From assembly GCF_003700275.1 (NCBI RefSeq), contig NZ_RBRE01000083.1, positions 143,449 through 207,448 on the forward strand: a DNA stretch of 64,000 nucleotides, written 5' to 3'. The stretch is from Pseudomonas cichorii. Lineage in GTDB: Bacteria > Pseudomonadota > Gammaproteobacteria > Pseudomonadales > Pseudomonadaceae. The notes below the pieces were generated by a model, which ran no database searches, was not told the DNA's origin, and saw nothing but the letters and a program-made list of their open reading frames with translations. Every line of letters starts with the position of its first letter. The stretch's first letter is position 1. Both the position numbers and the translations under genes were made by a program. Shown here piece by piece: positions 8,149 to 16,380 of the stretch.

Positions 8149-8883
8149 ATGCATAAGAATCGGCGCACTCATGAACACTTAAGCGCTGACGAAGACGACG
8201 CCACGTATTATGTGCGGCAGCGTAACCCGGCGAGCGCTTCAACGTTCTACCGCAATGTAGGGGTCCTGCTGATACTCATCGGCGCGGTCGGCTATGGTGT
8301 GTTTTATTACAACAACACACTCAGCCCCATTGCAGGCAAGCCTGCGGCACCTGAAATTCATGGAATCAACGAACCCGCGAACCTTCCTGTCTTGCCGCCG
8401 ATGACCTCCTCTGCACAACAGCCTCAGCCATTGGCCGATTGCATAGGCCCGGACAACCTCATCAACGAAGCTGTGGCCACCTGCCGCTTTGGCCAGCTCC
8501 CCAAAACCACCCGCAACCCCGATGCCAGAGGCATGGTGTCTGAACGGTATATGGCGCAATACAAGGCTGATCAGCAAAAACCGCAAACCGCACATACCAG
8601 GATGCAAAGCATCGAATGGGCAACCGTTGCGCAATGGGACAGGAAACGCACTTATCGCGCACTCTGGAGCATCACCGATAACCGTATCGACGGCAGCAGC
8701 GTGTGCAGCAACTGGCGCAAGGGCTCGATTGAATATCGCGAGTGCCGCAAAGGCGCGAAAGTGTATTTCAGGGAACAATGCAAAAGCTGGGGCAAGCAGT
8801 GGGACAGAGCTCATGCTGATTCAAGCAGAGCCGCGCAGCAACGCTATTGCAGTGCCGGAGAAGGGTTCAATCCGCTTGGGTGA
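8149..8883 (+). CDS. Single-pass membrane protein with Cys-rich C-terminus, unrecognised
   Basis: 244 residues. A charged N-terminus (MHKNRRTHEHLSADEDD) is followed by one membrane segment near residues 37-55 (VGVLLILIGAVGYGVFYY), giving an N-in, C-out topology. The periplasmic part has a Pro-rich linker and then a Cys-containing domain: Cys near positions 98 and 110 and four in the last 65 residues, including SSVCSNW, EYRECRKG, REQCKSW and RYCSAGEG, suggesting disulphides. Probably works with the upstream polar protein. Family not recognised. Confidence 0.7.
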   Translation: MHKNRRTHEHLSADEDDATYYVRQRNPASASTFYRNVGVLLILIGAVGYGVFYYNNTLSPIAGKPAAPEIHGINEPANLPVLPPMTSSAQQPQPLADCIGPDNLINEAVATCRFGQLPKTTRNPDARGMVSERYMAQYKADQQKPQTAHTRMQSIEWATVAQWDRKRTYRALWSITDNRIDGSSVCSNWRKGSIEYRECRKGAKVYFREQCKSWGKQWDRAHADSSRAAQQRYCSAGEGFNPLG

Positions 8884-8925
8884 ACCCCTCTCATAACCAC
8901 TGTAGGAGCGCGCTTGCCCGGCGCA

Positions 8926-9975
8926 TCAACCTTTCAGCTTTCGCCCAAGAAAATCGCTGATGTAGCCGGCAACCTCCGCTGCATGGGTTTCCAGCGCAAA
9001 GTGCCCGGCGTCCAGCAAATGCACTTCGGCAGTCGGAATATCCTTGCGGTATGCCTCGGCTCCCGGCGGGATGAAGGCTGGATCATGCTTGCCCCAGACC
9101 GCCAGCAAGGGCGGCTGATACTGGCGCAAATACTGCTGGAAAGCCGGATAGGCCGCCACGTTGCTGCGGTAGTCGAGAATCAGGTCGAGCTGGATTTCCT
9201 CTGCACCCGGCCGCGCCATATAAAATATGTCGAGGTTGTACCCGTCTGGCGACAGCTTCTTCAGATCGGCACCCGTGCCGTATTGCCAGTCACGAATCGT
9301 TTCCGGCGACAGCGAGGCACGGCAGGCTTCGCGGTTGGCCGCTGTCGGTTCACGCCAATAGGCTTGCCACGGCCCCCATTGATCGCTGAAGCCTTCCATG
9401 TAGGCGTTGCCGTTCTGGCTGATGATTGCCGTAACCTTTTCCGGATTGGCGGCCGCCAGACGCAAGCCGGTAGGTGCGCCGTAGTCGAAGATGTAAAGGC
9501 TGTACTTGTCCAGTTTCAGCGCTTCGGTGAAACCTTCGATCACCTTGTAGAGATTTTCAAAGGTGTAATCGAACTGCCCGCGCGGCGGGGCCTTGGTGTT
9601 GCCGAAGCCCGGCAGGTCTGGCGCAATCAGGCGGTACTGGCTAGCCAGTAGCGGCATCAGGTCACGGAACATGTGGCTGGAGGTCGGGAAACCGTGCAAC
9701 AGCAGCAACACCGGCGCATCCTTGCGGCCAGCCTCGCGATAGAACACTTCGACATCGCCCACTTTCTGCGTGTTGAACCTGATGCGCGCAGTATCGTCAG
9801 TCGGCACCGCCTTTCCCTTGGCTACCGAACCGCTGCCGGAAAAATCGACTGCGCTTGCTGACGACGCGGCCAGCGCAGAAGCGGCACCCAGCGCAGAGGC
9901 CAGCAGCACTTTACGCCGGCTGACTTCAAATGCGGCATCGCCAGTGGCGGCCGCAAATGGATCGGAATGGTTCAT
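8926..9975 (-). CDS. Tat-exported alpha/beta hydrolase (epoxide hydrolase / haloalkane dehalogenase-like)
   Basis: 349 residues. A Tat signal SRRKVLLASALGA (RR at 20-21) and an Ala-rich stretch ending about residue 43 mean a periplasmic enzyme. Seen: oxyanion-hole HGFPTSSHMFRDL near residue 93, PDLPGFG, the nucleophile region IFDYGAPTGLRLA near residue 167 with Asp where lipases have Ser (hence the epoxide hydrolase/dehalogenase branch), the acid in WGKHDPAF and the catalytic His in LLDAGHFALETH. It is transcribed away from a LysR gene 163 bp upstream that may regulate it. Natural substrate unknown. Confidence 0.85.
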   Translation of the reverse strand: MNHSDPFAAATGDAAFEVSRRKVLLASALGAASALAASSASAVDFSGSGSVAKGKAVPTDDTARIRFNTQKVGDVEVFYREAGRKDAPVLLLLHGFPTSSHMFRDLMPLLASQYRLIAPDLPGFGNTKAPPRGQFDYTFENLYKVIEGFTEALKLDKYSLYIFDYGAPTGLRLAAANPEKVTAIISQNGNAYMEGFSDQWGPWQAYWREPTAANREACRASLSPETIRDWQYGTGADLKKLSPDGYNLDIFYMARPGAEEIQLDLILDYRSNVAAYPAFQQYLRQYQPPLLAVWGKHDPAFIPPGAEAYRKDIPTAEVHLLDAGHFALETHAAEVAGYISDFLGRKLKG

Positions 9976-10137
9976 GGTGAAACCTCGAACAGGGAAATAG
10001 TGAGGTTCATACTAGGCATTGCAGCATGTGCCGAGAATCACCACACTCATCAATTGACCATTGCAGTTATTGCAACGCTGCCCGGCGTTTCCAGGCATAT
10101 TTCAGCCATCAGGTTGATCATCAGCGTCAGGAAGCCT

Positions 10138-11040
10138 ATGGATCGCATTCAGGAAATGGCCCTTTTCGTCGCGGTGGGTGAGCAAGCCAGCTTCGCCAGT
10201 GTGGCTCGTCATTTCGGCTTATCTACCGCGACGGTCACGCGGGCCATCGCACAACTGGAAAGTCGCCTGGGGATTCTGCTGGTCGTGCGCACCACACGCA
10301 GCCTGCGGCTCACAGAAGCCGGGCAACGTTTTGCCATGGATTGCCGTCGCTTGCTTGCGGACCTCAATGAGGCCGAAAGCACGGCAGCCGGTGTGCACGC
10401 CACTCCCAGCGGCTTGCTGACCGTAACGGCGCCACAGATGTTCGGCGCATTGCATGTCACCCCGGTATTGACCCGCTTCCTCAGCCAGCACCCGGCCGTG
10501 GAGGTGCGCGCCATTCTCGAAGATCGAGTCGTGTCCATGCTGGATGAAGGAGTCGATGTGGCCGTACGCATCGGCGCCCTGCCCGACTCCTCGCTGACGG
10601 CGATCCCGGTAGGCAGCGTGCGACGCATGGTCTGCGCATCACCCGCCTACCTGGCCGCACATGGCAGCCCGCGACATCCGGACGACTTGCAACTGCACTC
10701 GACCATTTCAACCTCCGCCTCCGAACGCCCGCACAAATGGCCTTTTCGGGTCGATGGGCGTGACTACTCGGTGGACGTCGGCTCCAGGCTGCGCCTGACC
10801 TCCTTCAATGCCGCCATTCGCGCTGCGCTGCACGATGGAGGATTGACCCAGGTGCCGTCCTATCAGGTCAACGAGTATCTGGACGACGGAAGCCTCGAAT
10901 ACGTGCTGGAAGCTTTCGAGATCCCCCCGGAGCCGGTGCATGTGGTCTATCCGGAAGGACGCCGTGGCTCTTCCAAGGTACGTTCGTTTGTGGATTTTTG
11001 CGTCGAAAGCCTGCGCAAGGACCTGCATTTTCGCGGATGA
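10138..11040 (+). CDS. LysR-family transcriptional regulator
   Basis: 300 residues, the usual length. The ATG at 10138 opens the standard MDRIQEMALFVAVGEQ helix; longer readings begin inside the divergent promoter. The HTH lies near residues 17-36 (SFASVARHFGLSTATVTRAI), followed by a linker helix (LESRLGILLVVRTTRSLRLTEAG) and an effector domain. It belongs to the CrgA-like subgroup (FTRAxGLSxATVxRxxxxLE pattern). Divergent from the hydrolase gene, which is the likely target. Ends in the left arm of a REP palindrome, so its last codons are repeat-derived. Confidence 0.88.
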   Translation: MDRIQEMALFVAVGEQASFASVARHFGLSTATVTRAIAQLESRLGILLVVRTTRSLRLTEAGQRFAMDCRRLLADLNEAESTAAGVHATPSGLLTVTAPQMFGALHVTPVLTRFLSQHPAVEVRAILEDRVVSMLDEGVDVAVRIGALPDSSLTAIPVGSVRRMVCASPAYLAAHGSPRHPDDLQLHSTISTSASERPHKWPFRVDGRDYSVDVGSRLRLTSFNAAIRAALHDGGLTQVPSYQVNEYLDDGSLEYVLEAFEIPPEPVHVVYPEGRRGSSKVRSFVDFCVESLRKDLHFRG

Positions 11041-11087
11041 ATCCGCTCCCACACACAATTCCGTGGGAGCGGATTCATCCGCGAAAA
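11028..11087. repeat. REP palindrome, TTCGCGGATGAATCCG type
   Basis: Left arm TTCGCGGATGAATCCGCTCC and right arm GGGAGCGGATTCATCCGCGAA enclose about 17 bp. This variant carries paired changes (GG...CC instead of AA...TT) relative to the GAATTC type elsewhere in the window, so the stem is preserved. The left arm forms the 3' end of the LysR reading frame. A half-copy of the same type lies at about 11656-11684. Confidence 0.85.
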
Positions 11088-11089
11088 AC

Positions 11090-11302
11090 TCAGGCAGCAA
11101 CCTCGGCACTCTCCAGTGAACGCTCGACCAGAGCATGGGCCATCTCGATCAGGTACATCACCGAAAACGCCAGGTCACGCTTCTGGCCATCTAGCTAGTC
11201 ACCGGTTTCGTACGCGGCAGCCGATGCGCAACGCAAGAGGTCAGAAACGCGCAGAAGGGTTTCTTCGAGCTGGATGGGTGGATCGGGGGTTATTTTTAGC
11301 AT
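11090..11302 (-). pseudogene. DUF6124 (former DUF3077) family gene with an in-frame amber stop
   Basis: Read through, this gives 70 residues starting MLKITPDPP, continuing LLRVSDLLRCASAAAYETGD, and then, after a TAG at 11195-11197, LDGQKRDLAFSVMYLIEM and AHALVERSLESAEVAA before a TGA. The two halves match the single small DUF6124 protein found in many copies in Pseudomonas. The frame is continuous; only codon 36 is a stop (often Asn or similar there). A GGGAGA ribosome-binding site precedes the ATG. Either a recent nonsense mutation or a sequencing error. Family function is unknown. Confidence 0.75.
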
Positions 11303-11600
11303 TGCGATTTCTCCCGCTGATTGGTCGGAGCCATCGTTTGCCGTTCTCACACGGCAAAGGGTGGCAACTGTGTACAGGGTGAGAAACCGGACAGCAGGAC
11401 CCCGGCCAGACCGAAGTCTGCCTGCACACAGCCGCCATGAAACGTACGCCAAAATAGACGACGCACTGACGAGACAATGTGCCTGCTAAAAGAACGGGTT
11501 CTCACACCCGGTCGCTGATTTTGCAGCGACCGCCGCAGACTAGTTCCCGAATTTGGCAGGCACAAGCGGGTTGGATTGTCAGGGAAGTTTCGTGCAGAAG
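11303..11600 (-). other. Hairpin-rich leader upstream of the DUF6124 gene
   Basis: No convincing protein gene. Four paired elements can be seen: TTTGCCG/CGGCAAA at 11337-11358; CAGAC-UUCG-GUCUG (minus strand, UUCG tetraloop) at 11407-11420; CGGTCGCTG/CAGCGACCG at 11509-11532; and an outer 8-bp stem GTGCCTGC/GCAGGCAC at 11479-11486 with 11556-11563 enclosing the third. Together they look like a structured 5' leader or a small RNA read on the minus strand. Confidence 0.45.
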
Positions 11601-11694
11601 ATACGGATCGGTCCTTCGGAATCGTCACATTTCTTGTGGGCAGTTCACTGACCGAGTGGGAGCGGATTCATCCGCGAAAGGCCGCACCGCAAAA

Positions 11695-11723
11695 CAAAAA
11701 ACCGCCCCGAAGGGCGGTTTTCC
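11695..11723 (-). terminator. pckA terminator
   Basis: On the minus strand ACCGCCC-TTCG-GGGCGGT is followed by T6: a 7-bp GC stem with a UUCG loop and a U-run, 17 bp after the pckA stop. Classical intrinsic terminator. Confidence 0.9.
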
Positions 11724-11739
11724 GTACAACAGGTCCGTA

Positions 11740-13284
11740 TTACAACTTCGGACCCGCAGCCTTGATTGCGTCGCTCACGTCGAACTTCTTGAAGTTCTCG
11801 ATGAACAGGCCAGCCAGGCCTTTGGCCGCTTCATCGTAGGCAGCCTTGTCAGCCCAGGTGTTGCGCGGGTTCAGCAGGACGGTTTCAACGCCTGGTACCA
11901 GCTTCGGTACGTCGAGGTTGATGGTGTCCAGGTGCTCGGTTTCGGCACCGATCAACGCGCCGCTCTGGATCGCTGCAATCACGCCACGAGTGGTCGGGAT
12001 GTTGAAGCGTTTGCCAACGCCGTAGCCGCCGCCGGTCCAGCCGGTGTTGACCAGGTAGACCTTGGAACCGAAGCCGCGGATGCGCTTGATCAGCAGCTCT
12101 GCGTATTCGCCAGCCGGACGCGGGAAGAACGGTGCGCCGAAGCAGGTGGAGAAGGTGGACTTGATGCCAGCGCCCGAACCCATTTCAGTGGAGCCAACCA
12201 GAGCGGTGTAGCCCGACAGGAAGTGGTAGGCCGCTTGTTCTTCGCTGAGGATCGACACAGGTGGCAGCACGCCGGTCAGGTCGCAGGTCAGGAAGATCAC
12301 AGCGTTCGGCTCGCCGCCCAGGTTCAGCGGTGCGCGTTTTTCGATCAGTTCACGCGGGTAGGCTGCGCGGCTGTTCTGGGTCAGGCTGTCGTCGGCGTAG
12401 TCGGCTTTCTTGGTAGCCGGGTCCAGAACGACGTTTTCCAGTACTGCGCCGTGCTGGATGGCTTTCCAGATTACAGGCTCGTTCTTCTCGGACAGGTCGA
12501 TGCACTTGGCATAGCAGCCGCCTTCGATGTTGAACACCACGCCCACGCCCCAGCCGTGTTCGTCGTCGCCGATCAGGTAGCGGCTTTCGTCAGCGGACAG
12601 GGTGGTCTTGCCGGTGCCGGACAGGCCGAAGAACAGGGTCACGTCGCCCTCTTCGCCCATGTTGGCAGCGCAGTGCATCGGCAGAACGTCGACTGCTGGC
12701 AGCAGGAAGTTCTGTACCGAGAACAGGGCTTTCTTCATTTCGCCGGCATAGCGCATGCCAGCGATCAGCACTTTCTTGGCCGCGAAGTTGATGATGACGG
12801 TGCCGTCGGAGTTGGTGCCGTCACGCTCTGGTTCGCAGACGAACCATGGTGCGTTCTGGATCTGCCACTCGTCCTTGCCAGCCGGGTTGTACTGCTCAGG
12901 GTTGATGAACAGGCAACGGCCAAACAGGTTGTGCCACGCAGTCTCGGTGGTCATCTTCACTGGCAGGTAGTGCGCAGGATCGGAACCTACATGGACGTGG
13001 GAGACAAAACGCTCACGCTCGCTCAGGTAGGCCGCAACGCGATCCCACAGGGCATCGAACTTGTCAGCCGGGAACTTGCGGTTGATCGGGCCCCAGGCAA
13101 TTGCGTCCTGAGTGCTCGGCTCTTCAACGATGAAACGGTCTGCTGGCGAACGACCAGTGCGATGGCCAGTTTGCACAACCAGTGCGCCGGTGTCGGAAAG
13201 CTCGCCTTCACCACGGGCAAGGGCTTCCTTGACCAGTTCGTCGATGCTCAGATCGGTGTACACAGCGTTGTTTGCTTGCGTCAT
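11740..13284 (-). CDS. pckA: Phosphoenolpyruvate carboxykinase (ATP)
   Basis: 514 residues. Converts oxaloacetate plus ATP to PEP plus CO2, the committed cytosolic step of gluconeogenesis on organic acids, important in Pseudomonas. Seen: substrate-site TGHRTGRSPADRF near residues 39-51, the kinase-1a P-loop GLSGTGKTTLSADE near residue 215, metal-site IGDDEHGW just after it, and the adenine-region RGFGSKVYLVNTGWTGG near residue 385. Length is normal for the ATP-dependent family. Single gene with its own terminator; upstream 180 bp holds the promoter. Confidence 0.97.
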   Translation of the reverse strand: MTQANNAVYTDLSIDELVKEALARGEGELSDTGALVVQTGHRTGRSPADRFIVEEPSTQDAIAWGPINRKFPADKFDALWDRVAAYLSERERFVSHVHVGSDPAHYLPVKMTTETAWHNLFGRCLFINPEQYNPAGKDEWQIQNAPWFVCEPERDGTNSDGTVIINFAAKKVLIAGMRYAGEMKKALFSVQNFLLPAVDVLPMHCAANMGEEGDVTLFFGLSGTGKTTLSADESRYLIGDDEHGWGVGVVFNIEGGCYAKCIDLSEKNEPVIWKAIQHGAVLENVVLDPATKKADYADDSLTQNSRAAYPRELIEKRAPLNLGGEPNAVIFLTCDLTGVLPPVSILSEEQAAYHFLSGYTALVGSTEMGSGAGIKSTFSTCFGAPFFPRPAGEYAELLIKRIRGFGSKVYLVNTGWTGGGYGVGKRFNIPTTRGVIAAIQSGALIGAETEHLDTINLDVPKLVPGVETVLLNPRNTWADKAAYDEAAKGLAGLFIENFKKFDVSDAIKAAGPKL

Positions 13285-13463
13285 CAGGGTCCCCGTCGGC
13301 CAGTGGCCGAGTGCTTCAAACGGTTTTGTAGTAAAAAAACAACCACTACTACAGCGGAAAAGTGGCCGGGATTATGCCAGAAAAGCCCAAAAATGGTAGG
13401 ACCCTCCTGTCAGAACCGCATTACGACCGCCCACACGATGTTCTGAGACAGTTTCGCCAGCGT

Positions 13464-14366
13464 TTAGTGGCGCGTGTCAGATGGAGAATCGACACCACCG
13501 CCAGCAAACAGCTGGGCGACGTCAGCGGCATCGAACAAATAGCGCTCATTGCAGAACTGGCAATCGATCTCGATCGTGCCGTCATGCTCCTGAACCAGTT
13601 GCTGCGCATCCTCCAGACCGAGACTGACCAGAGCATTGGCAGAACGTTCGCGTGAGCAACTGCAACGGAAGCAGATAGGCTGGATATCGAACAGGCGAAC
13701 CGGGTCTTCGTGGTACAGGCGATGCAGGATGGTCGCGTTGTCCAGCCCCAGCATTTCCTCGGCCGAAAGGGTGTTGGCCAGGGTGATCACGTGCTCCCAG
13801 CTGGCGTCGCGCTCTTCGGGATCGGTGATCTGCGCCACGGGAAGTTGCTGCAACAGCAGGCCACGAGCGCGATGCCCGTCAGCCTTGAGCCAGAAGCGCG
13901 TGCCCAGCTGTTCGGACATCACGAAATAGCTGGAGAGGCTTTCCGAAAGGTCGACGCCATCCAGGGCCACGATGCCCTGATAACGCTTGCCCTTGCGCGG
14001 GTCCACGGTCAGGGTCAGCGAGCCATCGGGCATCAGGTCTTGCAGGCCGGCGCCGGGCACGATCAGCGATTCGTCGTAGCGGGCAATGCCGCGCAATTCG
14101 CGCTCACTGGAGCACTCGACCATCAGCAACGGTACGGCGCCGCTGGAGCGCGCCTGCAGAATCAGCAACCCATCGAATTTCAGTGTGCCGACCAGCAGGG
14201 CCGCAGCCGCCATCAACTCGCCGAGCAGTTGTGCGACCGGTTCCGGGTAAGGATGTTTGGCAAGCACTTCGGCGTAGCTGCGCTCCAGCGCGACCAGTTC
14301 TCCACGAACGTCGCTTTCGTCAAAGATAAAGCGCTGGGTGAAGTCGATGTCCGGAAAATCATGCAT
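13464..14366 (-). CDS. hslO: Redox-regulated chaperone Hsp33
   Basis: 300 residues. A cytoplasmic holdase activated by oxidative unfolding. Seen: N-terminal substrate-binding fold (RGELVALERSYAEVLAKHPYP; LLILQARSSGAVPLLMVEC) and the C-terminal zinc switch with the expected four Cys, ICFRCSC (CxC) near residue 233 and IDCQFCNERYLF (CxxC) near residue 265. The position between pckA and hslR is the conserved Pseudomonas arrangement. Start chosen at the standard MHDFPDID. Confidence 0.96.
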   Translation of the reverse strand: MHDFPDIDFTQRFIFDESDVRGELVALERSYAEVLAKHPYPEPVAQLLGELMAAAALLVGTLKFDGLLILQARSSGAVPLLMVECSSERELRGIARYDESLIVPGAGLQDLMPDGSLTLTVDPRKGKRYQGIVALDGVDLSESLSSYFVMSEQLGTRFWLKADGHRARGLLLQQLPVAQITDPEERDASWEHVITLANTLSAEEMLGLDNATILHRLYHEDPVRLFDIQPICFRCSCSRERSANALVSLGLEDAQQLVQEHDGTIEIDCQFCNERYLFDAADVAQLFAGGGVDSPSDTRH

Positions 14367-14529
14367 AAGAAGAAAGGTATCTCAGGGGATGACAATTGAT
14401 GGCAGTCGGCTTGAACACCGTTGAGCATCCATGGATGCACTCTGCCATACCGTTGCAGGCATTTTATGGGCTCGGCGGTCCTCTTCCAAGCCGCATGGCG
14501 ATTCGGGCTGATTACTGGCGCGCCTTGAA

Positions 14530-14940
14530 TCAATCGTTGTGACTGCTGCCACGAAACTCGAACAGTTGCCGGCGCTGTTTCTTGGTCGGTCGCCCATCGG
14601 TGGTGACGCCCAGGTTACCCGCCTTGCGTTGCGCGGCAGCCTGCTCGCGTCTGGCAATGCTGTCCGGGGTTTCGCTATATAGCGTTTGCGCCTCGGGCGC
14701 GCCGCGGCGCACGACGGACAAGGCCTCGACCACTACAGTGCGCTCGTCGAAGCCGGTGCGAACCAGAATCTGGTCACCGATATGCGGCTCCTTACCCGGC
14801 TTGCAGCGTTCGCCACGACAATGCACCTTGCCGCTTTCTATTGCGGCCTTGGCCAGCGCCCGGGTCTTGAAAAAGCGCGCCGCCCAAAGCCATTTGTCCA
14901 GACGAACCTTGTCATCGTCTTCTTCGGTTTTTTTGGCCAT
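14530..14940 (-). CDS. hslR: Heat-shock RNA-binding protein Hsp15 (S4 domain)
   Basis: 136 residues. Binds stalled 50S subunits carrying peptidyl-tRNA and helps ribosome recycling. Seen: an S4 domain starting VRLDKWLWAARFFKTRALA near residue 12, with the RNA-contact stretch VHCRGERCKPGKEP, and a basic C-terminal tail (GRPTKKQRRQLFEF). The gene is separated from hslO by about 160 bp, in the same direction, so they are probably both heat-shock genes with separate or shared promoters. Confidence 0.94.
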   Translation of the reverse strand: MAKKTEEDDDKVRLDKWLWAARFFKTRALAKAAIESGKVHCRGERCKPGKEPHIGDQILVRTGFDERTVVVEALSVVRRGAPEAQTLYSETPDSIARREQAAAQRKAGNLGVTTDGRPTKKQRRQLFEFRGSSHND

Positions 14941-15105
14941 TTGAATTCCTCATTCCTGAAACAGTCAGAACCTCCAGGCTCAGTATAAAAGTGACTGCAT
15001 GCGGTCGCCGATCTTCGTACATCCCCCGGACATGAAGCAATCGATCCTTGCCTGTCATGGCAGGTCAGTGCGACTTTGTTCTCACACTCACAATGGAAGT
15101 GCGCC

Positions 15106-15888
15106 ATGACAGATTTTCCAGCCTCATTGACTGCGCCCAGAAAGGGCTGCGAAGGCTGCACAGGCAGTCCCGCGCTGGATTTCTCGTTCGAGTTCGCCTA
15201 CCAGCCGATCGTGGATCTGCGCGATCAATCGATCTTCGCCCATGAGGCGCTGGTCAGAGGTTCCAACGGCGAGAGCGCCTATTCAGTCCTGAGCAAGGTG
15301 ACGGACAGCAACCGTTATCGCTTCGATCAGGGTTGCCGCACCAAGGCCATTGCTGGCGCGGCGCAACTGGGGATGACCGAACGTTTATCGATCAACTTTC
15401 TGCCCAATGCCGTATATCGTCCCGAGCTGTGTATTCGCAGTACGCTGGAGGCGGCACGGGAGCACAATTTCCCGCTGGAACGCCTGATTTTCGAGACGCT
15501 CGAAAACGAGCATGTAGATAACTATGGCCATTTGAGCAATATTCTGCGCGAATATCGCGAATTCGGTTTCATGACGGCCATCGACGATTTTGGCGCCGGT
15601 TATTCCGGGCTGACACTGCTGGCCAATTTCCAGCCCGACCTGATAAAACTCGACATGGATTTGATCCGCAATATCCATCTGGATCGTGCACGTCAGGCTA
15701 TCGTTCGTGGTGTTGTCACAATGTGTGTGGAGTTGGGGGTTACAGTGATCGCCGAGGGCATCGAACATGCCGAAGAGCGGGACTTTCTCGCTGACTGCGG
15801 AATTTTCCTGATGCAAGGCTACTGGTTCGCCCGGCCTGCGTTCAAAGCACTGGCCCAGGTTGATCCTGGTGTCTGGCAGAAGTCTTGA
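15106..15888 (+). CDS. rimA: EAL-domain cyclic-di-GMP phosphodiesterase RimA
   Basis: 260 residues, essentially one EAL domain. The ATG at 15106 has a GGAAG site 6 bp upstream. Seen: the signature as HEALVRG near residue 47, then ETLENEHVDN, DDFGAGYSGLTLL, KLDMDLIRN and AEGIEHAEE, which retain the metal- and substrate-binding acids of active phosphodiesterases. A short N-terminal KGCEGCTG has a CxxC pair. First gene of rimABK: in P. fluorescens RimA, RimB and cyclic-di-GMP control RimK, the S6 glutamate ligase. That role is known from homologues; the operon layout here supports it. Confidence 0.9.
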   Translation: MTDFPASLTAPRKGCEGCTGSPALDFSFEFAYQPIVDLRDQSIFAHEALVRGSNGESAYSVLSKVTDSNRYRFDQGCRTKAIAGAAQLGMTERLSINFLPNAVYRPELCIRSTLEAAREHNFPLERLIFETLENEHVDNYGHLSNILREYREFGFMTAIDDFGAGYSGLTLLANFQPDLIKLDMDLIRNIHLDRARQAIVRGVVTMCVELGVTVIAEGIEHAEERDFLADCGIFLMQGYWFARPAFKALAQVDPGVWQKS

Positions 15889-15903
15889 GCCTATGGAATC
15901 GCC

Positions 15904-16380
15904 TTGAAGACATTCGATCATCTGACAGTTATCGGCCTGCGCGAGTGGGTGGCGCTACCCGATCTGGGGGTAGCCGGCCTGCGGGCAAAAATCGATACCG
16001 GGGCAAGCACTTCAAGCCTGCATGCCACCGAGATCGAACCTTTTGAACGCGATGGCCAGAAATGGGTTCGTTTCAACGCTCACCTGGGTACCGTGGTTCA
16101 GTTGCGCCATCGCCGCTGCGAAGCGCAACTGGTGGCCATGAAGACCATCAAAAGCTCCAACGGCCAGGCGCAGGTGCGCTATGTGATTCGCACCACGCTG
16201 GCCCTGGGTGATCGCATATGGCCCGTGGAATTCACGCTGGCCTGCCGCAAGTCGATGCGTTATCGACTGCTATTGGGTTCCAACGCCTTGATCGACGGCC
16301 AGCTGGTGGTCAATCCGGGCATAACTTACGTTCAAGACAAGCCGGTGTTCCCGGCCTCTACTTCCTCAGGTGCTGCATGA
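15904..16380 (+). CDS. rimB: Retropepsin-like protease RimB
   Basis: 158 residues from a TTG start (upstream TATGGAAT as ribosome-binding site); no ATG is available that keeps the conserved N-terminus FDHLTVIGLREWVALP. Seen: the aspartic-protease-like motif KIDTGASTSSLHA near residues 31-43 and the closing LLGSNALIDGQLVVNPG near residue 130, as in the ATP-dependent zinc protease/RimB family (DUF785). It lies 15 bp after rimA and overlaps rimK by 4 bp (ATGA), so the three are translationally coupled. Family knowledge: it modulates RimK-dependent glutamylation of ribosomal protein S6. Confidence 0.9.
   Translation: MKTFDHLTVIGLREWVALPDLGVAGLRAKIDTGASTSSLHATEIEPFERDGQKWVRFNAHLGTVVQLRHRRCEAQLVAMKTIKSSNGQAQVRYVIRTTLALGDRIWPVEFTLACRKSMRYRLLLGSNALIDGQLVVNPGITYVQDKPVFPASTSSGAA

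Noticed and set aside
11347..11628. 93-codon leftward frame over the DUF6124 leader
   Set aside because: It runs straight through all four hairpins, lacks a ribosome-binding site and has no recognisable family; the RNA-structure reading is preferred.
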